Made by a program: the position numbers and the translations under genes. A model generated the notes under the pieces. The model saw only the letters and a program-made list of their open reading frames with translations, made no database searches and was not told where the DNA came from. Shown in pieces: positions 25,903 through 35,202 of a stretch of DNA of 64,000 bases. Location: positions 1-64,000 of the forward strand of contig JAEUKB010000097.1 of NCBI GenBank assembly GCA_016794365.1, written 5' to 3'. Origin of the DNA: Myxococcales bacterium (GTDB taxonomy: Bacteria; Myxococcota_A; Polyangia; Palsa-1104; JAEUJZ01). Positions within the stretch are counted from its first letter, which is position 1. Each line of letters opens with the position of its first letter.

Positions 25903-26481
25903 TTAGAACAGAATCTCGACGGGTGGCGGTTCGGGATCTTTGAAGATGCCCAGCGCTTCTAGCTCTGCGTCGCTGACCTGAATGCCGCCAAACGCATCGG
26001 GCGTCTTCAGACGAAACGTAAACGGATAGTTCACCGAGATGTTTTCGTCGCTGTCCGACTCTGGAAATTCCCAGGTGCGAATCGTCTCGGCGACACAGCT
26101 CTGCATTTCGACGGAGAGGTTGCTTTCCGTCACCAGCAGCGACTGCACTTTGCCTTGCGGCGTGATGTCAAAGCGCACCACCAGACGACCCGCGAGCTTC
26201 GGCTGCCGAGAGAGCGACTGCTGATAACAGTAACGAATCTGGTTCACATGCAGGTAGATGACTCGTCGGACGATGTCGCGCTCAAGCTGGTGATCGGACT
26301 GCGCATCACTCGGCGGCGGCGGTGGCGGCTTCTGCGGCGTCGGTAGGTTGTGCAGATACTGCGGAATCGGACGCACCGTCGAGCTACGCAGCCCCACAGG
26401 CACCGCAGCCGTCGCAAAAAGCGGAACCAGCGATCCAAGTCCCACAAGCAGCGTTGTGATTCCGATCCACCGAGCGCTCAT
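25903..26481 (-). CDS. AgmX/PglI C-terminal domain (TonB-like) protein
   Basis: The Met at 26481 opens a signal or anchor segment (GITTLLVGLGSLVPLFATAA). A proline run follows (KPPPPPPSD), then the C-terminal domain shared by AgmX, PglI and other Myxococcota proteins: VNQIRYCYQQSLSRQPKLAG, then VRFDITPQGKVQSLLV and CVAETIRTWEFPES. This resembles a TonB-type C-terminal fold and is thought to link envelope components in gliding and signalling machines. The frame extends to 26580, but that overlaps the divergent promoter region. Precise partners unknown. Confidence 0.75.
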   Translation of the reverse strand: MSARWIGITTLLVGLGSLVPLFATAAVPVGLRSSTVRPIPQYLHNLPTPQKPPPPPPSDAQSDHQLERDIVRRVIYLHVNQIRYCYQQSLSRQPKLAGRLVVRFDITPQGKVQSLLVTESNLSVEMQSCVAETIRTWEFPESDSDENISVNYPFTFRLKTPDAFGGIQVSDAELEALGIFKDPEPPPVEILF

Positions 26482-26617
26482 CCGCGTGTTTGCCTCGACC
26501 CATTTATTACAGCACCTTCGCAGCGCGAAGACACGAGCTTGCAAGGAACGCCGCAATTTTGGGGGCTTTTCACGTCGCATCCGTCTGCGCTACGGTTCGC
26601 GCTTCGTGGAGGCAAGC

Positions 26618-28015
26618 ATGGTCACGGTCATTCGGAACGGAACCCTCGTCACGGCAAGCGATACCTTTGCAGCCAACCTGTGGATGGAAGGCGACAAGAT
26701 CGTAAACCACAGTCATCCCAGCCAGCCCATCCCGACGGGCAGCGACGTGCGAGTCATCGACGCCAGCGGCTGTTACGTCATTCCCGGCGGCATCGACGCG
26801 CACACACACCTGGACATGCCGTTTGGCGGAACCACGTCGAGCGATGACTTTCTGACCGGAACGCGCGCCGCCGCGTACGGAGGAACCACGACGATCATCG
26901 ACTTTGCGATCCAGCAAAAGGGCGGAACGCTCCGTCAGGCGCTCGATACCTGGCATCAGAAAGCGGAAAGCAAAGCCTGTATCGACTACGCCTTCCACAT
27001 GATCGCCACCGACGCACCGCAGTCCGTGCTTCAGGAAATGGGCGACGTGGTCAAAGAAGGCGTGACCAGCTTCAAGCTGTTTATGGCGTATCCGGGTGTG
27101 CTGCTTCTCGATGATCAGTCGATCTTTCGCTGCATGCTGCGCGCGGGTGAAATCGGAGCGCTCATCTGCATGCACGCAGAGCACGGCTTGCCCATTGACG
27201 TGCTGGTCGAGCGAGCGCTTGCGCAAGGTCACACCGCACCGATTTACCATGCACTGACGCGGCCTGAAGTCGCGGAAGCCACGGGCACCGAGCGAGCCAT
27301 TGCACTCGCAGAGATGGCCAAGGTTCCGGTCTACATCGTTCACTTGTCTGCGGCTCGAGCGCTCGATCGCGTGCGGGAAGCGCGTGACCGAGGCCTGCCC
27401 GCCTACGCCGAGACCTGTCCGCAGTATCTGTTTTTGTCCGAAGACGAGCTGCGCGGCACACCCGACGATCCGTTTGATGGAGCCAAGTACGTCTGCACGC
27501 CTCCGCTGCGGCCACGAAGCTTTCACGATCACCTGTGGCGAGGCCTGCGCAACCACGACCTGCAAGTGGTATCGACCGATCACTGTCCGTTTTGCATGAA
27601 AGACCAAAAGGAGCTAGGCCGCGACAGCTTCGCCAAAGTTCCAAACGGAATGCCCGGCATCGAGACACGACTTCACCTGATGTTTGAAGCGGTCGCGGAA
27701 GGCAAGCTCTCGCTCAATCGCTTTGTCGAAATCACCAGCACAGCGCCTGCGAAGATCTTCGGTCTGTATCCACGCAAAGGCTCGATCTCGGTGGGCTCTG
27801 ATGCGGATGTGGTGATCTGGGATCCCAAGCGCGCGCTCAAGCTGTCTCACGAAAACCTGCACATGCGCGTCGATTACGCGGCGTATCCCGACAAGACCGT
27901 TCCCGGCTCGCCTCGCTACGTCTTTTCACGCGGAGAGCTGGTCATCGACCAAGGCAGCTACATCAGTCGTCCCGGTCACGGTCAGTTCGTTCGTCGCTCG
28001 ACCTTTTCGCTGTAA
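26618..28015 (+). CDS. hydA: Dihydropyrimidinase (D-hydantoinase)
   Basis: An amidohydrolase of cyclic amides. GGIDAHTHLDMPFGGTTSSD carries the metal-binding HxH; VTSFKLFMAYPG carries the Lys that is carbamylated to bridge the two zinc ions; ICMHAEHG and VYIVHLSAARAL carry the two later His ligands; VVSTDHCPF carries the final Asp. The ATG at 26618 has GGAGG upstream; the much longer open frame to 26348 is rejected. About 465 residues is the normal size. It opens dihydrouracil, dihydrothymine or hydantoin rings in reductive pyrimidine breakdown. No dihydropyrimidine dehydrogenase or beta-ureidopropionase gene lies nearby. Confidence 0.92.
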   Translation: MVTVIRNGTLVTASDTFAANLWMEGDKIVNHSHPSQPIPTGSDVRVIDASGCYVIPGGIDAHTHLDMPFGGTTSSDDFLTGTRAAAYGGTTTIIDFAIQQKGGTLRQALDTWHQKAESKACIDYAFHMIATDAPQSVLQEMGDVVKEGVTSFKLFMAYPGVLLLDDQSIFRCMLRAGEIGALICMHAEHGLPIDVLVERALAQGHTAPIYHALTRPEVAEATGTERAIALAEMAKVPVYIVHLSAARALDRVREARDRGLPAYAETCPQYLFLSEDELRGTPDDPFDGAKYVCTPPLRPRSFHDHLWRGLRNHDLQVVSTDHCPFCMKDQKELGRDSFAKVPNGMPGIETRLHLMFEAVAEGKLSLNRFVEITSTAPAKIFGLYPRKGSISVGSDADVVIWDPKRALKLSHENLHMRVDYAAYPDKTVPGSPRYVFSRGELVIDQGSYISRPGHGQFVRRSTFSL

Positions 28016-28039
28016 GCCCGCCTGAGCACTCGTCTTCGC

Positions 28040-28423
28040 CTACATCGACTGTTCCATCGGCACAAGCTCCGTCGAGCTGTAACCAATCGGTCCGCACGGA
28101 CAGCAGCTCTCGGCGCTTTCCGGTCGCAGCGTCACCTGAGCCCGCTGCGGATTGTAGTCGGTGGCTTGTACGTCGATGACATGCATTCCCACCGGCACCT
28201 GACACAAGAACATCGAGCTGCCCGCGACGCTGACTGGCTTACACGGCTTTCCTTGCACCGAAACCGTCACCTTCGTCAGCACCATGCCGGTCCACGCATC
28301 CGTCACCGATAGATACAGTCCGGCTGGCTCACAGCGATCACAGATCACCGATCCACAGCAGCCAGGCAGCCCGAGCAGCGCAAGCAGCCCAATCAAGAGG
28401 ATTTGCACTCGCCCACGTCGCAT
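28040..28423 (-). CDS. Small Cys-rich lipoprotein
   Basis: A 127-residue protein with a lipoprotein signal ending GLPGC (Cys22). The mature part looks like a carboxypeptidase-regulatory or Ig-like beta module (YLSVTDAWTGMVLTKVTVS, then VPVGMHVIDVQATDYNPQ), followed by a Cys pair in SCCPCGP. The gene is convergent with hydA. Small lipoproteins of this design are common in Myxococcota; role unknown. Confidence 0.6.
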   Translation of the reverse strand: MRRGRVQILLIGLLALLGLPGCCGSVICDRCEPAGLYLSVTDAWTGMVLTKVTVSVQGKPCKPVSVAGSSMFLCQVPVGMHVIDVQATDYNPQRAQVTLRPESAESCCPCGPIGYSSTELVPMEQSM

Positions 28424-28474
28424 GCGCAGAGCTTAGGCGACTCACAGCGAGCACAACAAGCGGATTGAAGGAAG

Positions 28475-28552
28475 CGAAGGATTCGGGCGAAGGAATCAAC
28501 CGAAGGATTCGGGCGAAGGATGCAGGCGAAGGATTCGGGCGAGGCACGATCA
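28475..28552. repeat. Three tandem copies of a 26-bp unit
   Basis: The 16-base core CGAAGGATTCGGGCGA begins at 28475, 28501 and 28527, exactly 26 bases apart; the intervening 10 bases vary. It lies in the gap between two leftward lipoprotein genes, upstream of the start at 28423. Confidence 0.85.
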
Positions 28553-28596
28553 GCAGCGCACGCACGGGCCCACCAAGCGATGGGCCCCACAGCGCA

Positions 28597-30627
28597 CTAC
28601 TTGAGCGTGAAGTTCACGGTCGTGGTGCCGTCCTTGGTCACGGCATCCATCTTGGTCTCGGTCAGCGCGCCATCCAAGCTGGTCGCGCGCACTTCCCACA
28701 TGCCAACCGGAATGGTGGTCAGGAAGTTGTACGAGCCCGAGCTGTTGGTCGTGGTCTTGAACAGACCTCGGTTGACCGTGACCCGCGCGCCCGCCACCGG
28801 CTTGCCCATCGCATCGACCACCTGACCGAGCAGCGCTCCCTTTCCAGGATCTGCGCCAATGTTGATGCGGAAGTGCTGCGCCGTCTTCGTCAGGTAGCCG
28901 CGCTGATCGATCGGCACCATGTGCATCACCCAAATTCCGTTTGCCAGGCCCGCGCGCAGAAGCTGCTTTTGAGACGATGGAACCAGCGTCGCCATCGACG
29001 GAGCAGGCTGCGTCTCTCCAAAGCGGTCGAGCACGTAATACACGCCCTTGAAGTTCTTGTCGTCCTGCGGGAACGACCACGCAAAGAAGACATCCGGGCT
29101 GGCGTACCAAGTGCTCGAAGACGGATGGCTGGTCGAGCTAATCGTCGGTGGAACCGTGTTGATGTTCACGCGGAAGATGTTCTCGACCGTACCCACGTTC
29201 GACATCGCATCAATCGGCACGATGTGGAAGTAGTTGGTGCCCTCTTGCAGATCGGTCACTGCTGCCGTCACTGCTTCAGTCGCCGTCACTTTGCCACCGT
29301 TTGCCGGGGTCGGCGGACGCGACTGCGAGGTATTCACCGCATAGTAGTAGCCCTGACGACCCGTAAACGCCTGGTCCCACGCGAGCGACAGGCCCGGCGA
29401 GTCATCGTTGTAGTACAGGCTCTGGTCTGGGTGCGACGACGACGAGATGCTCATCGGAGGAATCAGACCTTCGGTCTTCGCGCCGCTGATCGTTCCCGTG
29501 ATGACCTTGTCGCCGCTGTGCAGGATCTTGATGCGACCCTGACCGCCGCCGCCGCCAGCATAATAGCGACCCGAGCCGCCCGAGCCGCCCATCGCAGAGA
29601 GTGATCCACCGACGGTGACTTTCTTCTGTGCAGCCAGCAGAATGCCGCCACCGGACCCGCCACCGCCGCCGCCGTAGCTGCCCGAGCTTCCGCCCGCTTC
29701 GCCGTTGGCAGTGACCTGACCATCGACGGTGATGTTCTTGGCCGCGATGAGTCGCAGCACACCACCGCCCTTGCCACCGCGACCGCCCGAACCGCCAGCG
29801 CCCGTTGCGCCCGAGCTACCCGGAGCGACCACCACGTCGGTCGTCGATCCCCACGAGCCACCGCCGTAGCCGTTGTAGTAAGCCGTCGTTCCCGCGCTGC
29901 CGTAGCCACCGCCACCACCAGCGTAGTCTGAATACGTTGAATAGTTGCTCCCCTGACCTTCGGGAGAGCTTCCGGTTGCGTTGACGACGATCGATGCGCC
30001 CATCTCGACCGTGATCGAGCCCTTGGTGCGCAGCGTCAGGTTGCCCGACGGAGAAGACAGCGTCGCGCCCGAGCGAATGATGATGTCGCCATCGACCAGC
30101 TGATCGCCATCGAGCGACTTGTTGGCTCCGACATCCAGGCTCGGGAGCGCGCAGCGAGCGTCTTCACAGAAGGTGCTGCACGTCTCGCTCACAGCCCAGG
30201 CACTGCCGGTGGCATTGCAAGTCTCGATGTTCTTGCCGTTGCAGCGCTTGGCAGTCGGCGTACACGCGCCCGTGCATAGACCCGACATACAGCCGACCGT
30301 ACACGTCGCGGAATACAGCCAAGCGGTGCCCGTGGCGTTACAGATCTCGACGCTCAGGCCTGCGCCGCAGCGATACGAGCCAGGAACGCAAGGCAGACCC
30401 ACCGTCGTCGTCATGTCGCCCGTGCTCATGCTCGACATGTCTTCCGTGGGCATGCCCGTCATGTCTTTGGTCGGGTCACCACCACCATCGGGCGGATCGG
30501 TCACTGCCATATCGACCGGACCATTCATGTTGTTGTTGTGGTTGTCATCGTCCACAACGCCGCCCTTCGAGCAGCCGACGAGCAACGCCAGCCCCATTAC
30601 ATATCTAATCGCAGAGCTCTTTTTCAT
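28597..30627 (-). CDS. Large Gly-rich surface lipoprotein with carboxypeptidase-regulatory-like tail
   Basis: The start at 30627 has TGAGGAACACC upstream and a lipoprotein signal ending LLVGC. A Met/Asp/Thr-rich linker follows, then two Cys-rich units (CNATGTAWLYSATCTVGC and CNATGSAWAVSETCSTFC). A long Gly/Ser-rich region with parallel beta-strand rhythm spans residues ~180-420 (SYGGGGGGSGGGILLAAQ, for example). Two Ig/FN3-like modules then occur (residues ~440-640). The C-terminal module GQVVDAMGKPVAGARVTVNR has the carboxypeptidase-regulatory/SpaA fold. Overall this is a 676-residue outer-surface protein, perhaps adhesive. It is divergent from the DUF721 gene. Confidence 0.75.
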   Translation of the reverse strand: MKKSSAIRYVMGLALLVGCSKGGVVDDDNHNNNMNGPVDMAVTDPPDGGGDPTKDMTGMPTEDMSSMSTGDMTTTVGLPCVPGSYRCGAGLSVEICNATGTAWLYSATCTVGCMSGLCTGACTPTAKRCNGKNIETCNATGSAWAVSETCSTFCEDARCALPSLDVGANKSLDGDQLVDGDIIIRSGATLSSPSGNLTLRTKGSITVEMGASIVVNATGSSPEGQGSNYSTYSDYAGGGGGYGSAGTTAYYNGYGGGSWGSTTDVVVAPGSSGATGAGGSGGRGGKGGGVLRLIAAKNITVDGQVTANGEAGGSSGSYGGGGGGSGGGILLAAQKKVTVGGSLSAMGGSGGSGRYYAGGGGGQGRIKILHSGDKVITGTISGAKTEGLIPPMSISSSSHPDQSLYYNDDSPGLSLAWDQAFTGRQGYYYAVNTSQSRPPTPANGGKVTATEAVTAAVTDLQEGTNYFHIVPIDAMSNVGTVENIFRVNINTVPPTISSTSHPSSSTWYASPDVFFAWSFPQDDKNFKGVYYVLDRFGETQPAPSMATLVPSSQKQLLRAGLANGIWVMHMVPIDQRGYLTKTAQHFRINIGADPGKGALLGQVVDAMGKPVAGARVTVNRGLFKTTTNSSGSYNFLTTIPVGMWEVRATSLDGALTETKMDAVTKDGTTTVNFTLK

Positions 30628-30725
30628 GGTGTTCCTCACAAGATGAGTCTTTGTGCGCGGCATCATACACACAGAAGCTCTGAGGAAACGTACACAAATT
30701 GGCGCGGCTGTGTCAGTTTGTAGGT

Positions 30726-31367
30726 GTGCCGGTTCGCCCTTCCAATACAGCGCGCAGTCCCAAGCCCGACGACTCTGAACGTCCTTCCGAGCGAGCCCGC
30801 AAGACCGCAGCCAAGACGGTGATTCGACGTAAGCCGCGTAAGCACAAAGCGAATCCGATTCGCGGCTTGTCACTGCTGGCCGCAGGAGCGGATCGCTTGG
30901 GTCTATGGCCGCAGCTGTGGGAACAGTGGGTCTGTCGCACCTTTACACTGACGCTGTTTGCCTGTGTGCCTCGGTTATCGAGCTTTGTCCGCGCTGAAAA
31001 GCTCATCGATGGAACGCTGACCGTGGTGGTGACTTCATCGGCGGTGGCCAGTGAGCTGTCGTTTGTACGCGACCTGCTGCTAGAGCACATCAACCGCGAG
31101 CTGCTCCAAGCGGTCGGACAGCTTGACCACAAGCACAAGCGCACGGTTCGGCCCGTGCTGCGCCTGTACCATCGCGTCGGAAGGCCTCAGAACCTTCCCG
31201 ATGTCAGCGAGTGGCAAGAGCGTCCCAAGCCTCCCAAAAAGCCCGCGCCGCCCAAGATCACGCTGGAAACCCAGCTCGCAGTGGCAACCGCCAGCCAAGA
31301 TCTACCCGATGAAGAGCTACGTCTGCTGCTGCTGCGCATGGTCGGTGCAACCACCCGCGCAAGCTAA
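30726..31367 (+). CDS. DUF721-domain protein (DciA-like)
   Basis: Residues ~60-110 match DUF721: GLWPQLWEQWVCRTFT, then KLIDGTLTVVVTSSAVASEL and LLLEHINREL. In DciA proteins this KH-like domain loads the replicative helicase; DUF721 members are common in bacteria lacking DnaC. Here it is flanked by a basic N-terminal region and a Pro/Lys-rich C-terminal tail. The frame is open from a TTG at 30699; the GTG at 30726 is my choice, but no strong ribosome site supports either. Helicase loading is an inference from the family. Confidence 0.65.
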   Translation: MPVRPSNTARSPKPDDSERPSERARKTAAKTVIRRKPRKHKANPIRGLSLLAAGADRLGLWPQLWEQWVCRTFTLTLFACVPRLSSFVRAEKLIDGTLTVVVTSSAVASELSFVRDLLLEHINRELLQAVGQLDHKHKRTVRPVLRLYHRVGRPQNLPDVSEWQERPKPPKKPAPPKITLETQLAVATASQDLPDEELRLLLLRMVGATTRAS

Positions 31368-31466
31368 GCAGCCCGCCGGTTACAAGCCGCGCAAAGCGCC
31401 GTTCTGTAGAGCGAACTCGTAGCGGGCGCTTGCGGATACAGGCCGGTTTGCCCTACAAAGGTCAAA

Positions 31467-32186
31467 ATGCAAGAAATGAGCAGCGAATCAGGTTCTCCCG
31501 CCATAGGCACAGTGCTGGTCACGGGAGCCAGTCGCGGAATCGGGCTGGACTTTGCGCGCGCATGGCTGGAACGAGGGGCCCAGGTCATCGCAGGCTGTCG
31601 AGCGCCAAACAGCGCGTCAGCACTCAGCAACCTCATGCAGGAATACGGCGACCGGCTGCGAATCATGCAGCTCGATGTCACCGATGAGCGCTCGGTCGAG
31701 ACAATGGCCGGAGCACTCGGCAACCAGCACATCGACCTGCTCATCAACAACGCTGGCATCCTTCACGTCGAGACGCTCGACAACATGGACTTCGCCAGCA
31801 TCCTGGAACAGTTCAAGGTGAACGCGCTCGGAGCCCTGCATGTCACGCGCGCGCTGCTGTCCAACCTGCGTGACGGTGCCAAGATCATCAACATCACGTC
31901 GCGCATGGGCTCGCTCGATGACAACACGTCCGGCGGCTACTACGGCTATCGGATGAGCAAAGCGGCGCTGAACATGGCGACGCGCAGCATGGCGGTAGAC
32001 CTAAAAAGCCGAGGCATCGTCGTCGTCGCAATGCATCCCGGGATGGTCCAGACCGACCTCACGCGTGGCTTTGGCATGCTGACCCCGGCGGAAAGCGTCG
32101 CGGGCATGAACCAAGTCATCGACAAGCTCACCATCGAGCAGAGCGGCCTGTTTCTGCACTACCAAGGCACGACACTTCCTTGGTAA
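31467..32186 (+). CDS. Short-chain dehydrogenase/reductase, CsgA/sniffer-like
   Basis: A classical SDR of 239 residues: VLVTGASRGIGLDFARAWLE is the nucleotide-binding glycine motif, LLINNAGIL is the NNAG motif, INITSRMGS carries the catalytic Ser, and YYGYRMSKAAL carries the Tyr-x-x-x-Lys pair. The closest flavour is the CsgA/sniffer subgroup; in Myxococcus CsgA is tied to C-signalling, but many non-developmental members exist, so I do not assign that role. Its stop codon overlaps the start of the next gene (TAATG), so the two are translationally coupled. Confidence 0.88.
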   Translation: MQEMSSESGSPAIGTVLVTGASRGIGLDFARAWLERGAQVIAGCRAPNSASALSNLMQEYGDRLRIMQLDVTDERSVETMAGALGNQHIDLLINNAGILHVETLDNMDFASILEQFKVNALGALHVTRALLSNLRDGAKIINITSRMGSLDDNTSGGYYGYRMSKAALNMATRSMAVDLKSRGIVVVAMHPGMVQTDLTRGFGMLTPAESVAGMNQVIDKLTIEQSGLFLHYQGTTLPW

Positions 32187-32689
32187 TGCGACGGTTGATC
32201 CCACAGTCCGCCTGGATGCTGTCGCTGCTTCTGTGGACAGGCTCGGCCTTTGCCGATGCAGATAGCAAGAGCGCAGCAAAACCCGACGCCAAAGCGGTTG
32301 ATACAGGACGACGCGCCGACATCCTGCGACTGCTTCAGCTTACCCAAGCCGGAGCGATGGGCGAACAAGCCGTCCAGTACCTGTTTGCGACCTACAAGCA
32401 GTCGATGCCGCAGATCAAAGACGAGCTGTGGCAAGAGCTGAAGAAGGAAATTTCCGCCGACGAGCTGCTCCAGCGCCTGGTGCCCGTCTACGAAAAGCAC
32501 TTCAGCGCGAGCGACATCAAAGAGCTGATTCGCTTCTACGAGTCGCCGGTTGGCAAAAAGCTCACCGTGACCTTACCGAGCGTGAACCAAGAAGCGCTCG
32601 GCATCGGTCAGACCTGGGGCAGCGAGATCGCGGTGCGGGTCAAGCGTCGCCTGGATGCGCAAAATCCAGCACCCGCCCCCAAGAAGTAG
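32186..32689 (+). CDS. Exported DUF2059-type protein
   Basis: The start codon overlaps the SDR stop as TAATG. A signal peptide is clear (SAWMLSLLLWTGSAFADA). The mature part has the DUF2059 pattern of paired helices: ADILRLLQLTQAGAMGEQAV, then FSASDIKELIRFYESPVGKK and LTVTLPSVNQEALGIGQTW. The tail is Pro/Lys-rich. DUF2059 proteins are periplasmic and of unknown function. It is convergent with a glycosyltransferase gene, with five bases between the stops. Confidence 0.8.
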   Translation: MRRLIPQSAWMLSLLLWTGSAFADADSKSAAKPDAKAVDTGRRADILRLLQLTQAGAMGEQAVQYLFATYKQSMPQIKDELWQELKKEISADELLQRLVPVYEKHFSASDIKELIRFYESPVGKKLTVTLPSVNQEALGIGQTWGSEIAVRVKRRLDAQNPAPAPKK

Positions 32690-32694
32690 CGTTC

Positions 32695-33693
32695 TTAGGT
32701 TCCGGTCGCGCGACCCGGCTGCGCCAAGACGTGATCCGAGCTGCTCAGCGCCGTCACATCATCCAGATCATCGGCATAGAGATCGCGAACCTGGTCGGTC
32801 ATCACGCGCTTGGTCGTCTCGCTGACCTTCCAGACCGCATGCTTGGTGCTGTTCGTGTGGTAGTCGAAAAAGCCCAGCACGCGCGAGATCGCTTCCACGC
32901 CGATCGTGCCGAATCGAAACAGCGCTTCACGCGGCTTTTTGACATCGATCTCGGACAGTGCCAGTCGAGCAATCCGCCAGACATTCATCGTCGATACGGA
33001 ATAGCCCGACACCGAGCGCAGCCAGATGTGACCCGCTGCAATGCGCCGCCGCTGACGAATGAAGTCGCGTACTGTCTCGGGACCGTGGTTGTGAACCACA
33101 GCTTCGGGCACGTAGGCCAGCCGATAGCCCGCGTTACAGACAAGCTGCTCAATGCTGGCTTCATCAACCGCGCTTTCCGTCGGAAGATCGCGCACGATGC
33201 CCGCTCGCAGCATGACCAGTTCACCCAGCTTGGGCGCTTCCATCGCGACGCGATGATGCATCTGCCACAGAAAGCGCGTGGCTTCGCCAGTAAACGTACC
33301 GTAACCGTTGGTGGGAACCGGCCTTCCGCCGCACATTCCGACCTCGGGATTGATGAGGAAGCACTGCACCAGCCGCTCGACCACTTCCCGCGACACCAGC
33401 AAGTCGGCGCTGCACACGCAGATGGCATCTACGGAGGGATGAAGGGTTCGCAGGTACGCATTGATCGCTGCGACTTTGCCGCGACGCTCTGGCTCTTCGA
33501 TGAGACGAACCGGAATCCCGGGACGGCTCATGCGCTCGCGAACGATCTCTGCGGTCCGATCTGTGCAGCCCGACGCGACGACCACGACCTCGACGATCTT
33601 GGCGCGCTTTACGCGCTGGGCCCGCAGTGTATCGAGAAGCTCACCGATGTTGCGCTCCTCATTGTAGGCGGGAACGGCGATACTGACCCTCAT
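32695..33693 (-). CDS. Family 2 glycosyltransferase
   Basis: A GT-A fold inverting transferase: VSIAVPAYNEERNIGELLDT at the start, ASGCTDRTAEIV, RRGKVAAINAYLR, and a metal/nucleotide site CVCSADLLVS where the usual DxD reads SAD. VDEASIEQLVCNAGYRLAYV is the acceptor-side ED motif, followed by RQRRRIAAGH, matching the Q/RxxRW-like region. No transmembrane segment is evident. GAGG precedes the ATG. It likely adds a sugar to an envelope polysaccharide or lipid; donor and acceptor unknown. Confidence 0.85.
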   Translation of the reverse strand: MRVSIAVPAYNEERNIGELLDTLRAQRVKRAKIVEVVVVASGCTDRTAEIVRERMSRPGIPVRLIEEPERRGKVAAINAYLRTLHPSVDAICVCSADLLVSREVVERLVQCFLINPEVGMCGGRPVPTNGYGTFTGEATRFLWQMHHRVAMEAPKLGELVMLRAGIVRDLPTESAVDEASIEQLVCNAGYRLAYVPEAVVHNHGPETVRDFIRQRRRIAAGHIWLRSVSGYSVSTMNVWRIARLALSEIDVKKPREALFRFGTIGVEAISRVLGFFDYHTNSTKHAVWKVSETTKRVMTDQVRDLYADDLDDVTALSSSDHVLAQPGRATGT

Positions 33694-33859
33694 ACGGAAC
33701 CTCGTTAGTCTTAAGCGGTAAGGAGAAGCAAAGCTCTCAAGCGGGAGTCTATGTCAGCCAACCGGACGTTAAGCAAGCCGGTAAAGCCGGTACATTGATT
33801 GCCACTTGTAATCTAGGCAATTTCGCGCACTTACGCCACTGCCGGTATGCCTGAAATGT

Positions 33860-35086
33860 TCAGGGGATTTGGCCGCGCGCGACCCAAGAGGACACCAGTG
33901 CCCGCTCTTCTGCGGTGAGCGTTCCAGTTCCCACCGGCGGCATCGGAGTCGGCATTCCTTCGAGCACGCGCGCACCCAGCACGTTGCGATAGCGAGCCCA
34001 CAAGCTGTGCGTAGACAGGTCCAGGTGTGCGCTGCCGCTCGGCAAGTGACAGCTTTGGCACAGGCGCTCAAACACCGGCTTCATGTTCTTGCGCCACAGC
34101 ACGAAGTCTTGTCCACCGCCGCGCTCTTCTCCCACGCGCAGCACCTGCGATTCCCCCAGCAGCCAGGCGTCTCCACTGGGAGAGCCGACAAGCCGCAGCC
34201 CATCCTGCGCCGACATCGTCGCGCCCTGCGGAATCGCTGCCAGCCGAAGCTGTCCATCGACAATGAGCCCGATCGTCTGTCCAAACAGAACCCACAGACC
34301 GCGCGATGAAGCCGACAGTCCGCGCAGCGTATCGTCGCCGTCCACTCGATGTGCCAGCCGAAACACGCCATCTTGAAGCTGAAACAGGGAATCGCCGGTC
34401 GCCGCCCACAGCGAGTGCTGCGGATCAAAGCCAAGCCACTTCACACCAGGCAGCGCCAGCGTCCGTTGCGACGCACGCTCGGCATCAAAGATCACCACTT
34501 GATCGTCCCAGATGCCTGCCGCTTGACCCTGTGACCCGACGAGTCCGCGCAAAGGCAGCTCGTATTCACGCAGCGTCATTCCGTCTGAAACCGCCAGCCG
34601 TCCGTCCAGCGCAAAGGCCACAAGAGCACCGCCGAGCGACGCCACGTCCAGCACTTTCTTGCCTGCCAGCTTGTAGCGTCCCGAGACATCTTCCAGCGCA
34701 ACCGTCTGCGCAGCCGCGCTCTTGAGTCGCTGGACCTTGCCCTCTTCATCGATGCCGATCAGCCAGCGACCCGGAAAGCCCAGCGCGGGAACCACCGCCG
34801 ACGCTCGCCACGCCCGCACCGAGCCATCTTTGCCCTGCGACTCTCCGTTTGACCACAGCGCGACGCCGGTATCCCCGAACAGCGCGATGTCATCGTCGTG
34901 TTCCGCAATCGTCGTCACCTTTGCACTGCCCAGCGACGAGGCATTCCATTCGATCGGCAACAGCGCTAGCTCACCCGTCGGAAGCAGCGCGTCCACGGGC
35001 GCTTGCTCGCAGCCCACGCCCGACAGACACAAGAGCAGACCCACACCACACAGCCATCGCGATCGCGTTTGGGAAAGAAGGCTCAT
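33860..35086 (-). CDS. Lipoprotein with C-terminal c-type heme motif
   Basis: The Met at 35086 opens a lipoprotein signal ending LSGVGC. The frame runs upstream to 35260 but overlaps the divergent gene. Most of the protein (residues ~30-320) reads as a beta-propeller of short repeated blades (VLDVASLGGALVAFALDGRL, for example). The last 80 residues hold CQSCH, a class I c-type heme site, with MPTPMPPVGTGTLTAEERAL typical of cytochrome domains that use a distal Met. It is therefore a candidate periplasmic or outer-membrane electron-transfer lipoprotein. It shares a 116-bp divergent promoter region with the DUF1592-type gene. Confidence 0.75.
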   Translation of the reverse strand: MSLLSQTRSRWLCGVGLLLCLSGVGCEQAPVDALLPTGELALLPIEWNASSLGSAKVTTIAEHDDDIALFGDTGVALWSNGESQGKDGSVRAWRASAVVPALGFPGRWLIGIDEEGKVQRLKSAAAQTVALEDVSGRYKLAGKKVLDVASLGGALVAFALDGRLAVSDGMTLREYELPLRGLVGSQGQAAGIWDDQVVIFDAERASQRTLALPGVKWLGFDPQHSLWAATGDSLFQLQDGVFRLAHRVDGDDTLRGLSASSRGLWVLFGQTIGLIVDGQLRLAAIPQGATMSAQDGLRLVGSPSGDAWLLGESQVLRVGEERGGGQDFVLWRKNMKPVFERLCQSCHLPSGSAHLDLSTHSLWARYRNVLGARVLEGMPTPMPPVGTGTLTAEERALVSSWVARGQIP

Positions 35087-35202
35087 GGGACACGTCTCCG
35101 CCAGCACCAGCAAAGGAGAAAAATTGTTCTCAACTGCGCGACAATACCTACTATTTTTCGGTTGGTTAGCGACTTTCCGCAGCTTCTCAAGGAGGCTTCC
35201 TG

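Noticed and set aside
26348..26617. Extended N-terminus of the dihydropyrimidinase
   Set aside because: It overlaps the divergent AgmX-type gene and has no similarity to the family start; the ATG at 26618 has a good ribosome site.
28475..28552. CRISPR array
   Set aside because: Only three units with 10-base spacers, far shorter than CRISPR spacers, and no cas genes.
31467..32186. Assignment as CsgA itself
   Set aside because: The SDR motifs fit CsgA/sniffer-type proteins but also many other short SDRs, and nothing nearby points to developmental C-signalling.
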